Below, one piece after another: positions 1-9,421 of a stretch of 64,000 nt of DNA. Source of the DNA: Salipiger bermudensis (lineage in GTDB: Bacteria > Pseudomonadota > Alphaproteobacteria > Rhodobacterales > Rhodobacteraceae); the NCBI RefSeq assembly GCF_020171625.1, contig NZ_JAIUZY010000013.1, positions 62,001-126,000 on the forward strand. The letters are read 5' to 3'. The notes beneath the pieces are model-generated. The model did not search any database. It saw nothing but the letters and a program-made list of their open reading frames with translations, and was not told where the DNA came from. The position numbers and the translations under genes are program-made. How positions within the stretch are numbered: position 1 is the first letter of the stretch; every line of letters begins with the position of its first letter.

Positions 1-619
<619 letters not shown>

Positions 620-635
620 CTAATGTCCTGCCCCA

Positions 636-641
636 ATTATA
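636..641 (-). promoter_or_regulatory. possible -10 box for mreB
   Basis: A perfect TATAAT hexamer lies 17 nt before the mreB start. I see no good -35 at 16-18 nt spacing, and a start here would leave a leader of only about 10 nt. It is therefore only a candidate. A second TATAAG lies further upstream near 683-688. Confidence 0.3.
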
Positions 642-856
642 GGATGGGCCCGCGACTCTTCCCGAGCCCAAGCCGTTGCCCTTATAGGACTGCCGGAACG
701 ATGGTGAAAGGGGCAGGGGCGCGCAAATCAGCGTGAAACCGCCGCAATATTTGCCCGTGCGCGGGCACTGGGCAGGTCTCGAAGACCGCCTGTCGGCCTT
801 GTTGCGCGGCGTCGGGGCTGGCATAGCTCGAGGGGAACGCAAGCAAGGAGACAGGC

Positions 857-1306
857 ATGGGACTGACCGTCTATCTTTCCGGAGAGATCCACACCGACTG
901 GCGCGAGCAGATCATCGAGGGCGCGCAGGGGCTCGACGTGACCTTCTCCGCGCCGGTCACCGATCACGCGGCCAGCGACGATTGCGGCGTGGCGATCCTC
1001 GGTGCCGAGGACAGCAAGTTCTGGCACGACCGCAAGGGCGCGCAGGTCAACGCCATCCGCACCCGCAAGGGGATCGCCGATGCCGACGTGGTCGTGGTGC
1101 GCTTCGGCGACAAGTACAAGCAGTGGAACGCCGCGTTCGACGCGGGCTACGCCGCCGCGCTCGGCAAGTCGCTGATCATCCTGCAGCCAAGCGAGCATGA
1201 CCATGCCCTCAAGGAGGTCGACGCCGCCGCCCTCGCGGTGGCCCGCGAGCCGGGCGAGGTGGTCGAGATCCTGCGCTACGTCCTGACCGGCACCCTGCCG
1301 GGCTGA
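857..1306 (+). CDS. ytoQ: YtoQ family protein
   Basis: A 149-residue cytosolic protein resembling the YtoQ family, whose biochemical role is not established. It begins with the typical MGLTVYLSGEIHTDWRE segment and contains alternating beta strands and helices with a conserved SKFWHDRKGAQVNAIR stretch, recalling nucleoside 2-deoxyribosyltransferase-like folds. That fold link is inference. The start is well supported by AAGGAGA 7-8 nt upstream. It stands alone, divergent from mreB and followed by a long repeat-rich intergenic stretch. Confidence 0.85.
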   Translation: MGLTVYLSGEIHTDWREQIIEGAQGLDVTFSAPVTDHAASDDCGVAILGAEDSKFWHDRKGAQVNAIRTRKGIADADVVVVRFGDKYKQWNAAFDAGYAAALGKSLIILQPSEHDHALKEVDAAALAVAREPGEVVEILRYVLTGTLPG

Positions 1307-1340
1307 GGCCGACACCAGCCGCGCGCCCGTCCGCCGCAAC

Positions 1341-1600
1341 TGGCAGGGCAGGCGCGCGCATCTTCTTCCCCTAACCAGCACGCCCGCCGGGGCGCCCCGC
1401 CAATACCTCCGGTCAGGCCCGCGCCGCCGACCCCCCTCTGGCTGGGCAGGGGCGCGTGTCTTCTTCCCGTCGTCAGCAATACGCCCGCGGGCCCGCCATG
1501 CGCCACACAAACCCGCGCCGCCAATCCCCCGCCTCTCGCAGCCTGTGGCAGGGGCGCGTCCCCTGTCTTCTCTACGTCGGTAAATACTCCCGCCGGAGGC
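1341..1600 (-). repeat. array of three degenerate short intergenic repeats
   Basis: The 442-bp space between ytoQ and mscL holds three related segments spaced about 100 nt apart. Read on the minus strand, the copy at 1561-1600 is GCCTCCGGCGGGAGTATTTA followed by a CGACGTAGAGAAG tail. The copies at about 1441-1495 and 1341-1400 have the diverged form GGGCGTATTGCTGACGACGG, then GAAGAAG. Each is followed by a CGCGCCCCTGCC-type stretch. The core matches segments at 6891, 46731, 62429 and 62549. I see no convincing gene in 1307-1748; the reading frames there are by-products of GC-rich sequence. Nothing recognisable lies in 1601-1748 apart from the mscL ribosome-binding region. Confidence 0.7.
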
Positions 1601-1748
1601 AGGCCGGACCGTGCCGATCCTGCACCGCCCGGGCAAGCCTCCCGCCCTAGCCGCTTCCCGCGCCGCGCCGGCCGTGGCAGGATCACGCGCGGGGTGTGCG
1701 GCGATGCAGCCGGGCCGGATGTCATCAGAGTCAGTCATCACAAGGAAC

Positions 1749-2177
1749 ATGACCGTGATCAACGAATTCAAGGATTTCATCGCCAAGGGCAATGTCATGG
1801 ACATGGCGGTGGGGATCATCATTGGGGCGGCCTTCACCGCCATCGTGCAGTCGCTCGTCGGCGACATCCTCAACCCGATCATCGCGCTGTTCACCGGCGG
1901 GATCGACTTCAGCGGCTGGTTCTATGCGCTCGACGGCAACACGTATGCTTCGCTCGATGCGGCCACCGAGGCCGGCGCGCCGGTCTTCGCGGTCGGCAAG
2001 TTCATCATGGCGGTGATCAACTTCTTCATCATCGCATTCGTGGTCTTCATGCTGGTCAAGATGGTGAACCGGGTGAAGGCCGCCGCCGAAAAGCCCGACG
2101 AGGTCGCGCCCGAGGTGCAGACGGGGCCGTCGCAGCTCGACATCCTGATCGAGATCCGCGACGCGCTGAAGAAGTGA
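1749..2177 (+). CDS. mscL: large-conductance mechanosensitive channel MscL
   Basis: Homopentameric inner-membrane safety valve that opens under hypo-osmotic shock. The 142-residue length fits the family. The N-terminus has the conserved [20 protein letters not shown] helix (20 residues; S1/TM1, about residues 7-40). TM2 lies at about residues 75-100 ([16 protein letters not shown]). A charged C-terminal helix ends the protein. The ATG at 1749 was chosen over longer in-frame options because it gives the canonical MscL start, with AAGGAAC just upstream. Monocistronic, preceded by the repeat array. Confidence 0.97.
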   Translation: MTVINEFKDFIAKGNVMDMAVGIIIGAAFTAIVQSLVGDILNPIIALFTGGIDFSGWFYALDGNTYASLDAATEAGAPVFAVGKFIMAVINFFIIAFVVFMLVKMVNRVKAAAEKPDEVAPEVQTGPSQLDILIEIRDALKK

Positions 2178-2299
2178 GCCACGCGGCGCCCCCGTGGGCC
2201 CGCCGAGCCTTTCGTCCCGTGCAGCCCGGGCTCCCGCAGCGGCTGGTTGCGCGGTGCCGGTTGCTTCGCTAACAGACCCGGATCAGCGAAGAGGGTGCC

Positions 2300-3187
2300 A
2301 TGAGCCGAGCCATCAAAATCGCCTGCGGCAGTGTCGTCGTGGGCCTCGTGGTCCTTGCCATCAAGACCCTGTCCTGGTGGCTGACGGGCTCGGTGGCTCT
2401 GCTGTCGGACGCGCTCGAGAGCATCGTCAACGTGGCAACCGCGCTGGCGGCACTGGTGGCGCTGCGCATCGCGGCTGTGCCGGCGGACGCGGATCACCCG
2501 TTCGGGCACCACAAGGCCGAGTATTTCAGCGCCGTGCTCGAAGGCGTGTTGATCATCGTCGCGGCGATCCTGATCCTGCGCGAGGCGTGGAGCGCCTGGC
2601 AGGCGCCGCGCATCCTCGACGATCCGTGGCTCGGCCTCGGCATCAACCTCGTGGCCAGCGTGATCAACGCGGTGTGGTCCTTCGTGTTGATCCGCGCCGG
2701 TCGCAGGCTGTACTCTCCGGCGCTCGAGGCCGACGGCAAACATCTGCTGACGGATGTGTTTACCTCGGTGGGCGTCACCGTCGGCATCGTTGCGGCGGTG
2801 CTGACGGGCTGGGCCTGGCTCGACCCGGCGCTGGCGGCGCTGGTGGCGGTCAACATCCTCTGGGCCGGCTGGCAGGTGATGCGCCACTCGGTCGGCGGGC
2901 TGATGGACGCGGCCGCCCCGGAGGAGGAGCTCGAGCAGATGCGGGCGCTGATCTCGGCCAATGCCGAGGGCGCGGTCGAGGCGCATGACCTGCGCTCGCG
3001 CCGCGCCGGCAGCGCGCTCTTCGTCGAGTTTCACCTCGTGGTGCCGGGCGAGATGACGGTGGACGCGGCGCATGACATCTGCGACCGCCTCGAACACGCG
3101 CTGCACGCAAGCTTCGAGGGCAGCCGGGTGACGATTCACGTGGAGCCCGAACACAAGGCCAAGCACAGCGGCATCGTGGTGCTCTGA
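2300..3187 (+). CDS. CDF-family divalent metal cation exporter (FieF-like)
   Basis: Predicted inner-membrane antiporter exporting Zn2+, Fe2+ or similar ions in exchange for protons. The 295 residues hold six transmembrane segments. The CDF site in TM2 appears as SDALES (about residues 37-42), the H-x3-H type HPFGHHKAEYF loop follows TM2, and TM5 carries DGKHLLTDVFTSV with the second H-x3-D pair. The C-terminal 85 residues form the cytoplasmic metal-binding domain with conserved His residues near VEFHLVVPGEMTV and AHDICDRLE. Start supported by AGAGGG upstream. The substrate cannot be decided from sequence. Confidence 0.93.
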   Translation: MSRAIKIACGSVVVGLVVLAIKTLSWWLTGSVALLSDALESIVNVATALAALVALRIAAVPADADHPFGHHKAEYFSAVLEGVLIIVAAILILREAWSAWQAPRILDDPWLGLGINLVASVINAVWSFVLIRAGRRLYSPALEADGKHLLTDVFTSVGVTVGIVAAVLTGWAWLDPALAALVAVNILWAGWQVMRHSVGGLMDAAAPEEELEQMRALISANAEGAVEAHDLRSRRAGSALFVEFHLVVPGEMTVDAAHDICDRLEHALHASFEGSRVTIHVEPEHKAKHSGIVVL

Positions 3188-3190
3188 GGG

Positions 3191-3206
3191 CGCCGTTTCG
3201 GCGTTT
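3191..3206 (+). terminator. weak hairpin after the CDF gene
   Basis: Stem CGCCG / CGGCG with a TTT loop, followed by TTT, four bases after the CDF stop codon. The stem is short. In the rest of the 269-bp convergent gap up to ald, another hairpin GGGCGCG-CA-CGCGCCC lies near 3233-3250 and CCCGTC / GACGGG at 3430-3450. No gene is visible in this gap. Confidence 0.4.
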
Positions 3207-3456
3207 GGTCAGGACAGCGCGCCGCTGCGAGGGGCGCGCACGCGCCCGGCAGAATACCGAGGCAAAGTCTTTGCGCGATCGCCGGCCCGCGCTTGGGGCC
3301 AGCGATGTGTTTGTTGGCGAGTACGCCTGTCAGGTCCGTCGGACACGGCTGAGAAGACGCCAGTAGGCCGGAGGGCACATCGCCACCCCGCGGACCGGCG
3401 ATTACGCTTCGGCAACCGGCTCACCGCCGCCCGTCAGGGGCCGGGACGGGGTCTTT

Positions 3457-4569
3457 TCAGAGCACGCTTTCCGGCGCCACGGCATCGCGCCCCAGCGCGT
3501 CGCCCACCGCCGCGTTGGTGAGCTGGCCCGCATGCACGTTCAGCCCCGCCAGCAGGTGGCGGTCGTCGGCGCAGGCCTGACGCCAGCCCTTGTTCGCCAG
3601 TGCCATCACGAAGGGCAGGGTGGCATTGCCGAGCGCGATGGTCGAGCTGCGCGGCACCGCGCCGGGCATGTTGGCGACGCAGTAATGCTGGATGCCGTCG
3701 ACCTCGTAGATGGGGTCGTCATGGGTCGTCGCCCGAGAGGTCTCGAAGCAGCCGCCCTGATCGATGGCCACGTCCACCAGCACCGCGCCGGGCTTCATCA
3801 GCCCCAGCATCTCGCGGTTGAGAAGCTTGGGCGCGGCGGCGCCGGGAATCAGCACCGCGCCGATCACCATGTCGGCCTCGTGCAGCAGCTCGACCAGCGC
3901 GCCTTCGGTGGAATAGCGGTTGCCGAAGGTGGTGCCGAACACATCGTCGAGGTAGCGCAGCCGTGACAGCGAGCGGTCGAGCACGGTGACCTGCGCGCCC
4001 ATGCCGGCGGCGATGCGCGCCGCATGGGTGCCGACATTGCCGCCGCCCACGACGACCACGTTGGCCGCGCCCACGCCGGGCACGCCTCCCATGAGCACAC
4101 CGCGTCCGCCATTGGCCTTCTGCAGCGACCACGCGCCCATCTGCGGCGCCAGCCGTCCTGCGACCTCGGACATCGGTGCCAGCAGCGGCAGGCCACCGCG
4201 GTCGTCGGTCACCGTCTCGTACGCGATGCAGGTGGCGCCGGAGGCCAGCAGGTCCTCGGTCTGGGCCGGGTCGGGCGCGAGGTGGAGATAGGTGAACAGG
4301 ACCTGACCCTCGCGCAGCATGGCGCGCTCGGCCGGCTGCGGCTCCTTGACCTTGACGATCATCTCGGCGCCGTCGAACACCTCCTTGGCGGACGCGACGA
4401 TGCGCGCGCCGGCGGCGACGTAATCGTCATCCTCGAACCCGGCGCCCAGTCCGGCGCCGCTCTGGACCAGCGCCTCGTGGCCCTGAGACACCGCCTCGCG
4501 GGCGGCGTTGGGTGTGAGGCCGACGCGGTATTCCTGCGCTTTGACCTCTGTGGGGCATCCGAGTTTCAT
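3457..4569 (-). CDS. ald: alanine dehydrogenase
   Basis: NAD-dependent oxidative deamination of L-alanine to pyruvate and ammonia, reversible. The 370-residue length and the start [20 protein letters not shown] are typical of Ald. The substrate site has Arg in the EYRVGL segment and a Lys in [10 protein letters not shown]. The Rossmann fold shows [20 protein letters not shown] around residue 170. A conserved [13 protein letters not shown] segment lies near 300. Divergently transcribed from an Lrp/AsnC regulator 136 bp away, the standard arrangement for alanine-responsive control. That regulation is inferred from context. Confidence 0.97.
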   Translation of the reverse strand: MKLGCPTEVKAQEYRVGLTPNAAREAVSQGHEALVQSGAGLGAGFEDDDYVAAGARIVASAKEVFDGAEMIVKVKEPQPAERAMLREGQVLFTYLHLAPDPAQTEDLLASGATCIAYETVTDDRGGLPLLAPMSEVAGRLAPQMGAWSLQKANGGRGVLMGGVPGVGAANVVVVGGGNVGTHAARIAAGMGAQVTVLDRSLSRLRYLDDVFGTTFGNRYSTEGALVELLHEADMVIGAVLIPGAAAPKLLNREMLGLMKPGAVLVDVAIDQGGCFETSRATTHDDPIYEVDGIQHYCVANMPGAVPRSSTIALGNATLPFVMALANKGWRQACADDRHLLAGLNVHAGQLTNAAVGDALGRDAVAPESVL

Positions 4570-4705
4570 GTGGCTGAGTCCTCCTTGGCTCTATGGCACC
4601 AGCGTGACAGCCGCAGCTTGCAATTTCCCGCCGGATTTGGTGCTTTGCAGCCCGGGTTCATCGCAGAACCTTCGAAGATTTTGCCGTATCATGAAAGAAA
4701 CTGCC

Positions 4706-5164
4706 ATGGACCTCGACGATATCGACCGCCGCATCCTGCGCGTGCTGCAAAAGCAGGGGCGCATGTCGAATGCCGAGCTGTCCGAGCAGGTGCATCTCTC
4801 GGCATCGGCCTGCCATCGCCGGGTGCAGCGCCTCGAGAGCGAGGGCCTCATCCGCGGCTACGTGGCGCTGCTCGATGCGCGCAAGATGGGGATGCCGACC
4901 ACGGTCTTTGTCGAGATCACCCTCAGCGCGCAGGCCGACGAGGTGCTCGAAGCCTTCGAGAAGGCGGTGTCGCGCATCCCGGACGTGCTCGAATGCCACC
5001 TGATGGCGGGCAGCGCCGATTACATCCTGAAGGTCGTGGCCGAGGATACCGAGGATTTCGCCCGCATCCACCGCCAGCACCTGACCCGGCTGCCCGGCGT
5101 GGCGCAGATGCAGTCGAGCTTCGCGCTGCGCACCGTCTTCAAGACGACCGCGCTGCCGGTCTGA
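4706..5164 (+). CDS. Lrp/AsnC family transcriptional regulator, divergent from ald
   Basis: A 152-residue feast/famine regulator. Residues 1-60 form the winged HTH (MDLDDIDRRILRVLQKQGR, then LSEQVHLSASACHRRVQRLE as recognition region). The rest is the RAM ligand-binding domain with the GSADYILKV signature near residues 102-110. Start at 4706 gives the canonical family N-terminus. An in-frame ATG at 4691 would add five residues and cannot be excluded; neither has a strong Shine-Dalgarno. Position next to ald suggests an AldR-like alanine sensor (inference). Confidence 0.93.
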   Translation: MDLDDIDRRILRVLQKQGRMSNAELSEQVHLSASACHRRVQRLESEGLIRGYVALLDARKMGMPTTVFVEITLSAQADEVLEAFEKAVSRIPDVLECHLMAGSADYILKVVAEDTEDFARIHRQHLTRLPGVAQMQSSFALRTVFKTTALPV

Positions 5165-5193
5165 CGCGTACCGGTTGCGCGGGGCGCATTTGC

Positions 5194-5212
5194 CTGACAT
5201 ATCAAATGTCAG
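5194..5212. promoter_or_regulatory. palindromic operator candidate upstream of the GMC oxidoreductase
   Basis: Perfect 7-bp inverted repeat CTGACAT-ATCAA-ATGTCAG located 30 nt after the lrp stop and 42 nt before the GMC start codon. It is AT-rich against a GC-rich background and lies where a repressor site would be expected. The cognate regulator is unknown. The preceding lrp product and the LysR at 11.4 kb are possibilities only. Confidence 0.5.
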
Positions 5213-5254
5213 ACAATTGGAGCGCCGGCGATCTGCCGGGCGGGGGAGGGCAGC

Positions 5255-6835
5255 ATGTCTTGGGATCACGTCATCATCGGTGCGGGCAGCGCGGGCTGCG
5301 TTCTGGCAAAGCGGCTGGCCGAGGCCGGACGCCGGGTGCTGCTGCTCGAGGCCGGTGGGCGCGATACCTATCACTGGATCCACATCCCGATGGGCTACCT
5401 CTACTGCATCGACAATCCGCGCACCGACTGGTGCTACCGCACCGCCCCCGACGCGGGGCTGAACGGGCGCACGCTCCTTTATCCGCGCGGCAAGGTGCTG
5501 GGCGGCTGCTCGTCGATCAACGGAATGCTCTACCTGCGCGGTCAGGCGGCGGATTACGACGGCTGGCGCCAGATGGGGCTGACCGGGTGGGGCTGGGACG
5601 ATGTGCTGCCCTATTTCCGGAAAAGCGAGGACTTCGTCGAGGGCGAGAGCGAGATGCACGGCGCGGGCGGCGAATGGCGGGTCGAGAACCAGCGCCTGCA
5701 CTGGCCGGTGCTCGACGACTGGATGGAGGCGGCGCACGAGGCCGGGCTGCCCAAGGTCACCGATTTCAACACCGGCGACAACGAGGGCGTGGGCTATTTC
5801 CGGGTGAACCAGCGCAATGGCTGGCGGATGAACACCGCCAAGGCCTTCCTGCGCACCACCGACAGCGACACCCTCCGGGTCGAGACCCACGCCCATGTCA
5901 CCGGGCTGATCTTCGAGGGCCGCAAGGTCGTCGGCGTGGCCTACGAGCAGGGCGGCCAGCGGCGGGAGGCGCGCTGCGGCGGCGACGTGATCCTCTCGGC
6001 CGGCGCGGTGAACTCGCCGCAGCTGCTGCAGCTCTCGGGCATCGGCCCGGCAGAGGCGCTGCGCGCGCATGGCATCGAGGTGAGGCATGACGCGCCGGGG
6101 GTGGGCGGCAACCTTCAGGATCACCTGCAGCTGCGCTGCGCGTGGCGCCTCACCGGGGCCAAGACCCTCAACCAGATGGCCAATTCGCTGATGGGCAAGC
6201 TTGCGATCGGGCTGGAATACGTGGCCCGGCGCACCGGGCCAATGTCGATGGCGCCCTCGCAGCTCGGCGCCTTCGCCAAGTCGCGCGAGGGGCTGGCAAC
6301 GCCGGACGTGGAGTTCCACGTGCAACCGCTGTCGCTCGACGCCTTCGGCCAGCCGCTGCACAGCTACCCGGCGATCACCGCCAGCGTCTGCAACCTGCGC
6401 CCCGAAAGCCGCGGGACGATCCGGCTGGCCTCGCACGATCCGAAGGACGCGCCGGTCATCGCGCCGAACTACCTGTCGACCGAAGCAGACCGCCGCGTGG
6501 CCATCGACAGCATCCGCCTGGCGCGCCGCATCATGACCCAGGGGCCGATGGCGAGATACGCCCCCGAAGAGGTCAAGCCGGGGGCGGATTATCAGACCGA
6601 CGAAGAGGTCGCACAGGCCGCCGGTGACGTCGGCACGACGATCTTCCACCCGGTGGGCACGGTGCGCATGGGGCTGGACGACGCCGCGCCGCTGGACGCG
6701 GAATGCCGGATGAAGGGGCTCGCGGGGCTGCGCGTGGTGGATGCCAGCGTGATGCCGACCATCACCAGCGGCAACACCAATGCGCCCACCATTATGATCG
6801 CCGAGAAGGCGGCGGAGATGATCCTGCTGGGGTGA
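5255..6835 (+). CDS. GMC family FAD-dependent oxidoreductase (choline/alcohol dehydrogenase-like)
   Basis: FAD-dependent alcohol oxidation; the real substrate is unknown. The 526 residues start with a dinucleotide-binding fold (GAGSAG at residues 9-14, LLLEAGG about 30-36). The GMC signature 1 appears as GKVLGGCSSINGM near residue 80 and signature 2 as GAVNSPQLLQLSGIGP near 250. The catalytic-domain end shows IFHPVGTVRMG and SGNTNAPTIMIAEKAA with the conserved His and Asn. No signal peptide is visible, so it is cytosolic or peripherally membrane-bound. It is not beside betaine-aldehyde or osmolyte genes, so calling it BetA would go too far. GGGAGGG lies just upstream of the start. Confidence 0.93.
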   Translation: MSWDHVIIGAGSAGCVLAKRLAEAGRRVLLLEAGGRDTYHWIHIPMGYLYCIDNPRTDWCYRTAPDAGLNGRTLLYPRGKVLGGCSSINGMLYLRGQAADYDGWRQMGLTGWGWDDVLPYFRKSEDFVEGESEMHGAGGEWRVENQRLHWPVLDDWMEAAHEAGLPKVTDFNTGDNEGVGYFRVNQRNGWRMNTAKAFLRTTDSDTLRVETHAHVTGLIFEGRKVVGVAYEQGGQRREARCGGDVILSAGAVNSPQLLQLSGIGPAEALRAHGIEVRHDAPGVGGNLQDHLQLRCAWRLTGAKTLNQMANSLMGKLAIGLEYVARRTGPMSMAPSQLGAFAKSREGLATPDVEFHVQPLSLDAFGQPLHSYPAITASVCNLRPESRGTIRLASHDPKDAPVIAPNYLSTEADRRVAIDSIRLARRIMTQGPMARYAPEEVKPGADYQTDEEVAQAAGDVGTTIFHPVGTVRMGLDDAAPLDAECRMKGLAGLRVVDASVMPTITSGNTNAPTIMIAEKAAEMILLG

Positions 6836-6849
6836 CGGTGGCGCGCCTG

Positions 6850-6920
6850 CCGGGGCTTTGTGCCGGTGGGTCGCTCGGGTCGCCTTCGGCGGGAGTATTT
6901 ATGGACGTAGAGAAGGGCAG
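6850..6920 (+). repeat. short dispersed repeat copy
   Basis: Contains GCCTTCGGCGGGAGTATTTA then TGGACGTAGAGAAGG (core 6881-6916), preceded by GGGGCTTTGTGCCGG. It nearly matches the copies at 1561-1600 (minus strand), 46722-46765 and 62549-62575. It lies in the 206-bp convergent gap between the GMC gene and ccoS, which otherwise shows no gene. Confidence 0.7.
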
Positions 6921-7041
6921 GGCGTGGCGCAGTGGCGGTCGGGGTCTGCCTTGGGGCGCGGTTGCGAGAGGTTTGCTCCGGGGGAGCCCGGCCTCGGCGT
7001 CTTTGGCGGCGGCAGGACTGGTGCGGGGAGGCGAGTGGGGG

Positions 7042-7203
7042 TCAGTCCTGCTTGGGCTTGTCGTCGTACTGGTTCGACAGGATGCGGGCGGCGTTGCCCT
7101 CGGGGTCGTCATACTGCTTCGTGCGGACGGTGATGACGAAGAACAGCAGCCCCATGCCACCGAGGAAAAGCGAGATCGGGATCAGGTAGAGCAGAATGTT
7201 CAT
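7042..7203 (-). CDS. ccoS: cbb3-type cytochrome oxidase assembly protein CcoS
   Basis: A 53-residue single-pass membrane protein needed for heme and copper cofactor insertion during cbb3 oxidase maturation. It begins MNILLYLIPISLFLGGMG, a transmembrane segment of about residues 3-24, and carries the conserved QYDDPEGNAARIL motif typical of CcoS, followed by a short charged tail. It is the last gene of ccoGHIS, 27 nt after ccoI on the same strand. Its small size makes it easy to miss. Confidence 0.95.
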   Translation of the reverse strand: MNILLYLIPISLFLGGMGLLFFVITVRTKQYDDPEGNAARILSNQYDDKPKQD

Positions 7204-7230
7204 CTTGGGTCCTTGGCCTTGCGGGCGCGC

Positions 7231-9417
7231 TCAGCGCAGGCGGAGCGCGTTGAGTGACACGGTAATCGACGAGGCAGACATCGCAAGAGCCGCGATCAGC
7301 GGCGAGCACAGCCCGGCAATGGCCAGCGGCACGGCAATGACGTTGTACCACGTGGCGATGGCGAAATTCTCGCGGATGCGGCGGGTGGCTTTCTGCGACA
7401 GGCGCATCGCCTCGGGCAGCGGCGCGAGCGAGTTGCCGAGCAGCACGATATCGGAGGCGACGCGGGCGGCGTCGAGCGCCGTGGCGGGGGAGATCGAGAC
7501 ATGCGCGCCGGCCAGCGCCGCGGTGTCGTTGAGCCCGTCGCCCACCATGAGCACCCTTGCCCCCTCATCGGTGAGCGCCTTGATCCGGGCAGCCTTGTCC
7601 TGCGGCAGCGCCTCGGCGATCCAGTGCGGGATGCCCAGCCGCTGCGCCAGAGCCTCGACCGCGGCGGTGCTGTCGCCGGAGATCAGGACCACCCGCTTGC
7701 CCGCCTCGATGAGCGCGGTCATGGTCTCTTCGGCGCCGTCGCGCAGGCTGTCGGTGAAGGTGAAGACCTGCGCCGGACCATCGCCCACGGCGAGCCACGT
7801 GGCGGTGAGGTCGACGCGGCCGCCGCCGACCCAGGCCGCGCGCCCGAGCCGCACGCGGCGGCCCTGCCAGAGGCCCTGCGTGCCGTGGCCCGGCACCTCG
7901 GCGATCTCCGTCACCGGGGCGGGGGCGAGCCCCTTGGCCCGCAGCGCCGTGGTCAGCGCCAGCGAGAGCGGATGGGAGGAGCCCTCGGCCAGCGCCAGCG
8001 CGATCTCGAGATCGGCGCGGGTGAAATCGTCGGTATTCATGACCTCGGGCGCGCCGGCGGTCAGCGTGCCGGTCTTGTCGAACACCACCGTGTCGACCTC
8101 GGCCAGACGCTCGAGCGCGGTGGCATCCTTGATCAGCAGGCCCTTCCTGAACAGCCGGCCCGAGGCGGCGGTGGTCACCGCGGGCACCGCGAGGCCGAGG
8201 GCGCAGGGACAGGTGATGATCAGCACCGCCGCCGCGATGTTGAGCGCGACGCGGAAATCGAGCGTGAAGAGGTACCAGCCGACGAAGGCCAGGGCGGACA
8301 GGATGTGCACCCCCGGCGCGTAGAGCTTGGCGGCCTTGTCGGCCAGCGGCGTGTAGTTGGCGCGGCCCGACTCGGCCACCGCCACCAGATCCGCCATCCG
8401 TTGCAGCGAGGTCTCGCGTCCCACGGCGCTGGCGCGCACCACCAGCGGGCCGGTCAGGTTGACCTCGCCGGCGCTGACCGCCGTGCCGGGCGCGGCATAG
8501 ACCGGCACCGTCTCGCCGGTGAGGAGCGAACGGTCGAGCTCGGACTGTCCGTCCGTCACCTCGCCATCGACCGGCATCCGCCCGCCGGGACGCACCCGCA
8601 GCAGATCGCCGATGCGCAGGTCCGCGACCGAAACCTGCTCCTCGCCCGCGTCGGTGAGGCGCCAGGCGCGCGGCACCTCGAGGGCGGCAAGTTCCTCGGC
8701 GGCAGAGCGCGCGATGGACCGGGTGCGGTGGTCGAGATAGCGGCCGGTGAGCAGGAAGAAGGTCAGCGTGATGGCGGCGTCGAAATAGGCGTGTTCGCCC
8801 GAGAGCGAGGTTTCCCAGAGCGAGGTCCCCACCGCCAGCAGGATCGCCAGCGAGATCGGCACGTCCATGTTGAGCCGCCCGGCGCGCAGCGCGCTCCAGG
8901 CGTTGCGGAAGAAGATCTGTCCCGAGAAGGCGATGGTCGGCAGGGTGATCGCCGCCGAGACCCAGTGGAACATGTCCCGTGTCGGGCCCTCGGCCCCGGA
9001 CCAGACCGAGACCGACAGCAGCATGACGTTCATCATGGCAAAGCCCGCCACCGCGAGCCGCATCAAGAGGTCGCGCCCGGCGAGGTCGGTCTGGGTCGCC
9101 GAGAGCGCGCCGGCGTCGAGCTCGTAGGCCTCGAAGCCGGCGCCGGTGACCACCGGGATCAGGTCCTCGGCGGTGAGGCCGGCATCGGCCTCGATCGCCA
9201 CGCGCTTCATGGTGAGGTTGACGCGCGCGCTGCGCACCCCTGGTGTGGCGGTGAGCGCGGTTTCCACGTCGCGGATGCAGTTGGCGCAGTGGATGGTCGG
9301 CAGCGACAGAACCACGTGGCTGTCATCGGGCAGGTGCGCCGCGGCCAGCGCCTCGGCGGCGGGAGCGGCAGAGCAGGCGGGGCAGGCCGAAAGCTGCGGG
9401 CGCATCGCTGCGGTCAT
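7231..9417 (-). CDS. ccoI: cbb3 oxidase-associated copper P-type ATPase CcoI (FixI)
   Basis: P1B-type ATPase supplying copper for the CuB centre of cbb3 oxidase. At 728 residues it has an N-terminal CPAC pair (C12, C15) and a heavy-metal-associated domain with HCANC (C44, C47). Then come transmembrane helices, the TGE loop (SLLTGETVP), the intramembrane CPC motif (ITCPCALGLA), the phosphorylation site DKTGTLT and the hinge GDGLNDTAAL. The ATG at 9417 follows the ccoH stop by 4 nt; a longer frame would overlap ccoH. It lies between ccoH and ccoS, so the operon is ccoGHIS. Confidence 0.96.
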   Translation of the reverse strand: MTAAMRPQLSACPACSAAPAAEALAAAHLPDDSHVVLSLPTIHCANCIRDVETALTATPGVRSARVNLTMKRVAIEADAGLTAEDLIPVVTGAGFEAYELDAGALSATQTDLAGRDLLMRLAVAGFAMMNVMLLSVSVWSGAEGPTRDMFHWVSAAITLPTIAFSGQIFFRNAWSALRAGRLNMDVPISLAILLAVGTSLWETSLSGEHAYFDAAITLTFFLLTGRYLDHRTRSIARSAAEELAALEVPRAWRLTDAGEEQVSVADLRIGDLLRVRPGGRMPVDGEVTDGQSELDRSLLTGETVPVYAAPGTAVSAGEVNLTGPLVVRASAVGRETSLQRMADLVAVAESGRANYTPLADKAAKLYAPGVHILSALAFVGWYLFTLDFRVALNIAAAVLIITCPCALGLAVPAVTTAASGRLFRKGLLIKDATALERLAEVDTVVFDKTGTLTAGAPEVMNTDDFTRADLEIALALAEGSSHPLSLALTTALRAKGLAPAPVTEIAEVPGHGTQGLWQGRRVRLGRAAWVGGGRVDLTATWLAVGDGPAQVFTFTDSLRDGAEETMTALIEAGKRVVLISGDSTAAVEALAQRLGIPHWIAEALPQDKAARIKALTDEGARVLMVGDGLNDTAALAGAHVSISPATALDAARVASDIVLLGNSLAPLPEAMRLSQKATRRIRENFAIATWYNVIAVPLAIAGLCSPLIAALAMSASSITVSLNALRLR

Positions 9418-9421
9418 TGCG

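Noticed and set aside
4024-6090. Open frame of 688 codons on the plus strand
   Set aside because: Antisense to ald and out of frame with lrp and the GMC gene; it has an Arg/Gly/Ala-rich shadow composition and no motif.
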